Positions 62,986-64,000 of a stretch of 64,000 nt of DNA are shown one piece after another; position 1 is the stretch's first letter; each line of letters opens with the position of its first letter. The translations under genes were made by a program, and so were the position numbers. Under the pieces are notes generated by a model. The model worked only from the letters and a program-made list of their open reading frames with translations. It had not been told where the DNA came from and made no database searches. Source of the stretch: Clostridium hydrogenum (GTDB lineage: Bacteria > Bacillota > Clostridia > Clostridiales > Clostridiaceae); NCBI RefSeq assembly GCF_021432385.1, contig NZ_JAEACT010000004.1:124001-188000 (forward strand), written 5' to 3'.

Positions 62986-63443
62986 TATATTATAGTTAGT
63001 TCCGCTGCAAATTCTCTTGCATTTGAAAAGTCTTCTTCATTTGGTCTTCCCTTAGCTATCCCACCTATTAGTTTTAATGGACCATAGGTATCGAAGCCTT
63101 TACAAGCAAAACTCCCAACTACCTCGAAACCTTTTTCTTTAAGTTCACTTTTTAGCGATTCATTATATTGCTCTCTACCTTGACCGCTAGTTGAAAAAAC
63201 AAATACTCGCTGCTTTCCCTCAGATTTTATTTTTTTTAATAATTCCAAAATATTTTTATGAAACTTACCATAATATATTCCAGATCCAAAACCTATTAAA
63301 TCATAATTTTTTAGGTCATCAACATTTACATCCTTTGGATTCTTAAGCTCCGCCTTTAAAACTTCTCCCATAACTTTTGCAATTTTCTCTGTATTCTTGT
63401 GATGTATTGATTCATAAATTATAAGCCTTTTCACAGTCTTCAC
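62985..63443 (-). CDS. Flavodoxin-fold protein
   Basis: 152 residues. The N-terminal RLIIYESIHHKNTEKIAKVM is the phosphate-binding loop of flavodoxins (T/S-x-T/S-x-x-T type, here ESIHHKNT); IGFGSGIYYGKFHKNI and VFVFSTSGQG form the two flavin-contacting loops. It would bind FMN and carry electrons. The C-terminal residues ELTII and the stop lie at the edge of a decayed repeat. A terminator follows. Confidence 0.85.
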   Translation of the reverse strand: MKTVKRLIIYESIHHKNTEKIAKVMGEVLKAELKNPKDVNVDDLKNYDLIGFGSGIYYGKFHKNILELLKKIKSEGKQRVFVFSTSGQGREQYNESLKSELKEKGFEVVGSFACKGFDTYGPLKLIGGIAKGRPNEEDFSNAREFAAELTII

Positions 63444-63545
63444 CTCTCCATTTAATTATATAATGCCAAATATGTTTATATACATTATATAATAAATATT
63501 TATATGATATAATACTTAGGTATGTTTTTAAGGGGGACTCACATT

Positions 63546-64000
63546 ATGAAATTAAAAAAAGATACTATTTTAGATGTTTTGACAATAGCTTTGCCTGCTG
63601 TTTTTGAAATGACTCTATATACTATGATTGGAGTTTTTGATACCATGATGGTTGGTCAGTACGGTGGAGATTTAGCAGTAAGTAGTGTTGGTTTAAGCAC
63701 TGAAACAATATATACCTTTTCAAATATACTCGTAGCCAATGGTATTTCCGTTGGTATTTCGTCCTTAGTTGCAAGAAAAGTTGGTGCAAAAAAAGACAAC
63801 CATGCAGAAGAATATGCTACACTGGGTTTTTTATTTGCCTTCATTATTTCTATTTTTACATGGCTTATACTATTTTTCTTTTCAACACATTTGTTTAAGG
63901 CAATTGGAACTCAACAAAATATAATAACTACAGCAACACCTTTTATAAAAATAGCTTCAATTGGTATATTTTTTAGCATGCTCATGAACAGCTTAAATGC
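63546..64000 (+). CDS. MATE family efflux transporter, 5' part (window edge)
   Basis: About 151 residues are visible. KLKKDTILDVLTIALPAVFE, TMIGVFDTMMVGQYGGDLAV, SNILVANGISVGISSLVARK and VGAKKDNHAEEYATLGFLF are typical of the first helices of MATE/NorM-type multidrug transporters, which exchange cations for drugs. AAGGGGG precedes the ATG. The gene runs off the right edge. Confidence 0.88.
   Translation, partial: MKLKKDTILDVLTIALPAVFEMTLYTMIGVFDTMMVGQYGGDLAVSSVGLSTETIYTFSNILVANGISVGISSLVARKVGAKKDNHAEEYATLGFLFAFIISIFTWLILFFFSTHLFKAIGTQQNIITTATPFIKIASIGIFFSMLMNSLN

Overview
The window reads as chromosomal DNA of an AT-rich, low-GC Gram-positive anaerobe, most likely a Clostridium sensu stricto. 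This rests on strong AGGAGG ribosome binding sites, a dlt operon, a UviA/UviB-like sigma-holin pair, clostridial-style 2-hydroxyacyl-CoA dehydratase/activase genes, and FMN and TPP riboswitches on the usual operons. No phage module, CRISPR array, rRNA or tRNA was seen. The assignment is by sequence reading only.

Layout. 1-2.6 kb: edge of a DUF692-like gene, then an AAC(6')-like acetyltransferase, an HD hydrolase and a nucleotidyltransferase in one minus-strand run. 3.7-18.4 kb: a carbohydrate-use locus with DUF2264 protein, heparinase II/III-like protein, small Cys-rich protein and GH51 arabinofuranosidase; an ArsR-type regulator; then GH27, YesL-like protein, two ABC permeases, a lipoprotein sugar binder and GH35. 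None of the enzymes has a signal peptide, so imported oligosaccharides are probably cut inside the cell. The enzyme set fits arabinogalactan-type side chains. 19-30.6 kb: an accessory stretch with SUKH protein, a broken RmlD-like gene, PhzF, a metallopeptidase, several acetyltransferases, two tandem metallophosphoesterases, a chemoreceptor and a possible tiny-ORF transcript. 31-35.7 kb: ftsH-helD-small alarmone synthetase operon. 36-39 kb: dehydratase subunit plus a dehydratase-activase fusion. 39.2-39.7 kb: a gene-free, hairpin-rich block that may be a large non-coding RNA. 39.8-46 kb: membrane protein/GntR pair, VOC, HAD and a chemoreceptor. 46.2-50.5 kb: ribDE-BA-H with an FMN riboswitch. 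50.6-54.9 kb: dltABCD followed by an overlapping dltX. 55.5-58.8 kb: thiC with a TPP riboswitch, and another chemoreceptor. 59.7-64 kb: glycolipid glycosyltransferase with a YbhN-type membrane protein, a UviB-like holin with a UviA-like sigma factor, flavodoxin, and the start of a MATE transporter.

The most striking feature is the density of palindromic repeats that code for nothing. Family A (13 copies) is a cloverleaf-like core of four hairpins closed by inverted arrays of 7-base units (CAGAGTA type or CAATTCA type), set inside one of two longer outer arm types. Family B (four copies) is a long hairpin with diverged but still complementary arms. Family C (two full and several partial copies) starts with a GGCTATGTTTTAAA-type hairpin and has cut into or capped at least four genes. 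These repeats fill most intergenic gaps, including the riboflavin operon leader. Hybrid copies and arm changes that keep pairing suggest that the folded form, in DNA or RNA, matters.
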